Shown here piece by piece: positions 61,876-64,000 of a DNA stretch of 64,000 nt (position 1 is its first letter; each line of letters begins with the position of its first letter). The stretch comes from Xanthomonas sp. AM6. GTDB taxonomy: Bacteria; Pseudomonadota; Gammaproteobacteria; Xanthomonadales; Xanthomonadaceae. A program made the translations under genes and the position numbers. Location: NCBI RefSeq assembly GCF_025665335.1, contig NZ_CP106869.1, positions 2,506,501 through 2,570,500 of the forward strand. Direction: 5' to 3'. The notes beneath the pieces were generated by a model. That model made no database searches. It was given only the letters and a program-made list of their open reading frames with translations, and was not told where the DNA came from.

Positions 61876-62616
61876 ATGGACAAACTCAGTCTCATTGGCT
61901 TGCTGTTGGCGATCGCCTCGCTGGTCGGCGGCAGCATCCTCAAGGGCGCCGGCATCTCGGCGCTGTGGTCGCCGGCCGCGTTCGTGATCGTGATCGTCGG
62001 CACCGTGGCCGCGATCCTGGTGCATACGCCGCCGGCGGTGTTCAAGCGCGCGTTCCAGATCGCCAAGTGGATCCTGCATCCGCCGGCCAGCGACCGGCAG
62101 GCGCTGCTGCAGCAGATCGTGGAGTGGAGCAACATCGCCCGCCGCCAGGGCCTGCTCGGCCTGGAGAACCAGGTCCAGCACCAGAGCGACCCGTTCGTGC
62201 GCAAGGGCCTGCAGATGCTGGTGGACGGCGTGGAGCCGGAATCGATCCGGCACATGCTGGAGATCGACCTCGACGGCCAGGAGCACTGCGACCTGGCCGC
62301 GGCCAAGGTGTTCGAAGGCATGGGCATCTACGCGCCGACGCTGGGCATCATCGGCGCGGTGCTGGGCCTGATCGCGGTGATGAAGAACCTCGCCGACCCG
62401 AGCAAGCTCGGCCACGGCATCGCCGCCGCGTTCACCGCCACCATCTACGGCATCGCCTCGGCCAACCTGCTGTTCCTGCCGATGGCCAGCAAGCTCAAGA
62501 GCGTGATCAAGCACAGCAGCGGCGAGCGCGAAATGGTCATCGAAGGGCTCATCGCCATCGCCCAGGGCGAGAACCCGCGCAACATCGAATCGAAACTGGC
62601 CGGCTTCTTGCATTGA
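61876..62616 (+). CDS. motC: Flagellar stator protein MotC (MotA family)
   Basis: The 246-residue protein is a MotA-family stator subunit with four membrane segments (LSLIGLLLAIASLVGGSILK, AFVIVIVGTVAAILVHTPPA, GIYAPTLGIIGAVLGLIAVM, AAFTATIYGIASANLLFLPM). A cytoplasmic loop carries charged residues. Xanthomonads, like pseudomonads, carry a MotC/MotD pair with cheA; the adjacent motD confirms the pair. There is no ribosome site before the ATG, consistent with a leaderless transcript from the FliA promoter directly upstream. Confidence 0.94.
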   Translation: MDKLSLIGLLLAIASLVGGSILKGAGISALWSPAAFVIVIVGTVAAILVHTPPAVFKRAFQIAKWILHPPASDRQALLQQIVEWSNIARRQGLLGLENQVQHQSDPFVRKGLQMLVDGVEPESIRHMLEIDLDGQEHCDLAAAKVFEGMGIYAPTLGIIGAVLGLIAVMKNLADPSKLGHGIAAAFTATIYGIASANLLFLPMASKLKSVIKHSSGEREMVIEGLIAIAQGENPRNIESKLAGFLH

Positions 62617-62626
62617 CCCGACCACT

Positions 62627-63628
62627 ATGGCCCGCAAGCACCAGCACGAAGATCACGTCAACCACGAGGCATGGGCCATCCCCTATGCCGACCTGATGAC
62701 GTTGCTGCTCGCCTTCTTCGTGGTGATGTACGCGCTGTCCACGGTCAACGAGGCCAAGTACCGGGTCATGGCCGACGCGATGAGCACCGCCTTCGGCGGC
62801 GCGCCGCGGACCATGAGCCCGGTGCAGGTCGGCGAGCGCCTGATGCAGGGCCAGGGCGGCGCGCGCCCGACCCCGATCAAGTCCAGCCCGGCGCTGTCCC
62901 TGCCCGACCCGAACCGGCTGCCGTCGGCCTCGCCGCTGCGCGCGGCCAGCGCATTGCGCGACGAGGAACAGCTGCGGCGCGCGCAGCGCCAGCTCGACGG
63001 CATCGCCGACCGGCTCGGCGCCGCGCTGGCGCCGCTGATCGACAAGAAACTGATCAGCGTGCGCCACGCCGGGCTGTGGATCGAGGTGGAGATCAACAGC
63101 GACATCCTGTTCGGCTCCGGCTCCGCGTCGCTGGACCAGAGCGCCCGCGCCACCCTGGCGCAGCTGGCGCAGGTGCTGGTGCCGGTGCCCAACGGCGTGC
63201 GCGTGGAGGGCTATACCGACAACAGCCCGATCGCCACCTTGCAGTTCCCGTCCAACTGGGAGCTGTCGGCGGCGCGCGCGGCCAGCGTGGTGCACCTGTT
63301 CGCCGACCAGGGCCTGCAGCCGTCGCGGCTGTCGATGATCGGCTACGGCGAGTTCCGCCCGCGCGCCGACAACGACACCCAGGCCGGCCGCAACGCCAAC
63401 CGCCGCGTGGTGCTGGTGATCCTGGCCGATGCCGGCGGCGCCGAAGCCAACGGCATCGACAGCGGGCGCAGCGCGGCACCCATCACCGCGGCCGCCGCCC
63501 CGGCGCCGCAGGACCGATTCAGCAATGCCGGCACCGCGCCGGCGACCCCGACCTACCCCGCCGCGGCGGCTGCCGGCACTGCCGGCGCGCCCCGCGCCGT
63601 ACCTGCCGCAATTGAAGGAGTGAACTGA
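62627..63628 (+). CDS. motD: Flagellar stator protein MotD (MotB family)
   Basis: MotD anchors the stator to peptidoglycan. The 333-residue protein has a short N-terminus, a membrane helix with the proton-carrying segment [20 protein letters not shown] (Asp in ADLMT), a linker, and an OmpA-like domain ([20 protein letters not shown], then [18 protein letters not shown] and [11 protein letters not shown]). A Pro/Ala-rich tail of about 55 residues follows. It lies 10 bases after motC, and its stop shares a base with the next start codon. Confidence 0.94.
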   Translation: MARKHQHEDHVNHEAWAIPYADLMTLLLAFFVVMYALSTVNEAKYRVMADAMSTAFGGAPRTMSPVQVGERLMQGQGGARPTPIKSSPALSLPDPNRLPSASPLRAASALRDEEQLRRAQRQLDGIADRLGAALAPLIDKKLISVRHAGLWIEVEINSDILFGSGSASLDQSARATLAQLAQVLVPVPNGVRVEGYTDNSPIATLQFPSNWELSAARAASVVHLFADQGLQPSRLSMIGYGEFRPRADNDTQAGRNANRRVVLVILADAGGAEANGIDSGRSAAPITAAAAPAPQDRFSNAGTAPATPTYPAAAAAGTAGAPRAVPAAIEGVN

Positions 63629-64000
63629 TGCGCATCTGGGCGATTGCCAACCAGAAGGGTGGCGTGGGCAAGACCACGACCACGCTGGCGCTGGGCCGTG
63701 GCCTGGCCATGCTCGGCCACCGGGTGCTGATGCTGGATCTCGATCCGCACGCCTCGCTGACCCGCGCCTTCGACGTGCCGCAGGACCCGCCGCCGAGCGG
63801 CGTGCTCGACCTGTTCTCGACCCCGCCGGGCGAACTGGCGGCGCTGGCCCGCGACAGCGCCATCGAGCGCCTGAGCTACGTCTGCGGGCAGACCGCGCTG
63901 GCCACGCTGGAGCGGCGCAGCGCCAACCAGCCCGGGCTCGGCCTGGCGCTGCAGCAGGCCATGGCCCGCCACGTCGGCCAGCACGACTACATCCTGCTCG
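63628..64000 (+). CDS. ParA/Soj-family ATPase, N-terminal part (runs off the window)
   Basis: The visible 124 residues begin [20 protein letters not shown], a deviant Walker A with Lys10 and Lys15. They continue with [20 protein letters not shown], typical of ParA-type ATPases. In Pseudomonas and Vibrio a ParA homologue (ParC/PpfA type) encoded with the chemotaxis genes positions the polar chemosensory array; this gene occupies that place after motD. The end lies beyond the window. Confidence 0.88.
   Translation, partial: MRIWAIANQKGGVGKTTTTLALGRGLAMLGHRVLMLDLDPHASLTRAFDVPQDPPPSGVLDLFSTPPGELAALARDSAIERLSYVCGQTALATLERRSANQPGLGLALQQAMARHVGQHDYILL

Overview
The window is one nearly continuous flagellar and chemotaxis gene cluster from a high-GC gammaproteobacterium, almost certainly Xanthomonas or a very close relative in the Xanthomonadaceae. 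The evidence is the gene order (flg genes, fliC-fliD-fliS, rpoN2-fleQ, a glycan island, fliE to fliR, flhBAF-flhG-fliA, cheYZA, motCD, parA), a second sigma-54 gene beside fleQ, a flagellin and hook set of Xanthomonas type, and intergenic repeats typical of that group. All genes except one lie on the plus strand.

Layout. 1-9295: end of flgD, then flgE, F, G, H, I, J, K and L (hook, distal rod, P and L rings, rod cap/muramidase, hook-filament junction). 9296-13828: flagellin fliC, cap fliD, chaperone fliS, a small FliT-like protein and a PilZ-like protein. 13898-18091: regulators (a LuxR-type response regulator, rpoN2, a single-domain receiver, fleQ). 18282-34177: an accessory island for a modified sugar, probably the flagellin glycan. 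It holds a sugar aminotransferase, a dedicated acyl carrier protein, a KAS III-type synthase, two SDR reductases, two hexapeptide acyltransferases, a Rieske oxygenase, several methyltransferases and a giant multi-domain glycosyltransferase. Inside the island sit a broken partial copy of the glycosyltransferase and one AT-rich minus-strand gene resembling a phage tail-fibre beta-helix protein. 34445-45812: fliE to fliR (basal body, C-ring, export apparatus). 45939-51994: two tandem paralogous membrane diguanylate cyclases with periplasmic propeller sensors. 52156-58789: flhB, flhA, flhF, flhG, fliA. 58808-64000: cheY, cheZ, cheA, motC, motD and the start of a ParA-type ATPase.

The regulatory layer can be read from the DNA. 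Seven sites match the sigma-54 pattern with GG-N10-GC spacing (before flgG, two before rpoN2, before the glycan island, before fliE, fliL and flhB). Eight sites match the FliA (sigma-28) pattern (two before fliC, one each before fliD, fliS, each cyclase gene, flhG-fliA and motC). This gives a two-tier scheme: RpoN2/FleQ drives basal body, export apparatus and probably the glycan island; FliA drives filament, cap, chaperones, stator and, notably, two c-di-GMP synthases.

The most interesting parts are the acyl-sugar module with its Rieske oxygenase under a likely sigma-54 promoter, the two FliA-linked diguanylate cyclases, the probable leaderless motC transcript, the orphan tail-fibre-like gene beside a decayed glycosyltransferase copy, and a family of GGGATTC-type inverted arms that border three intergenic gaps. 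All homology statements come from reading sequence motifs; no database search was run.
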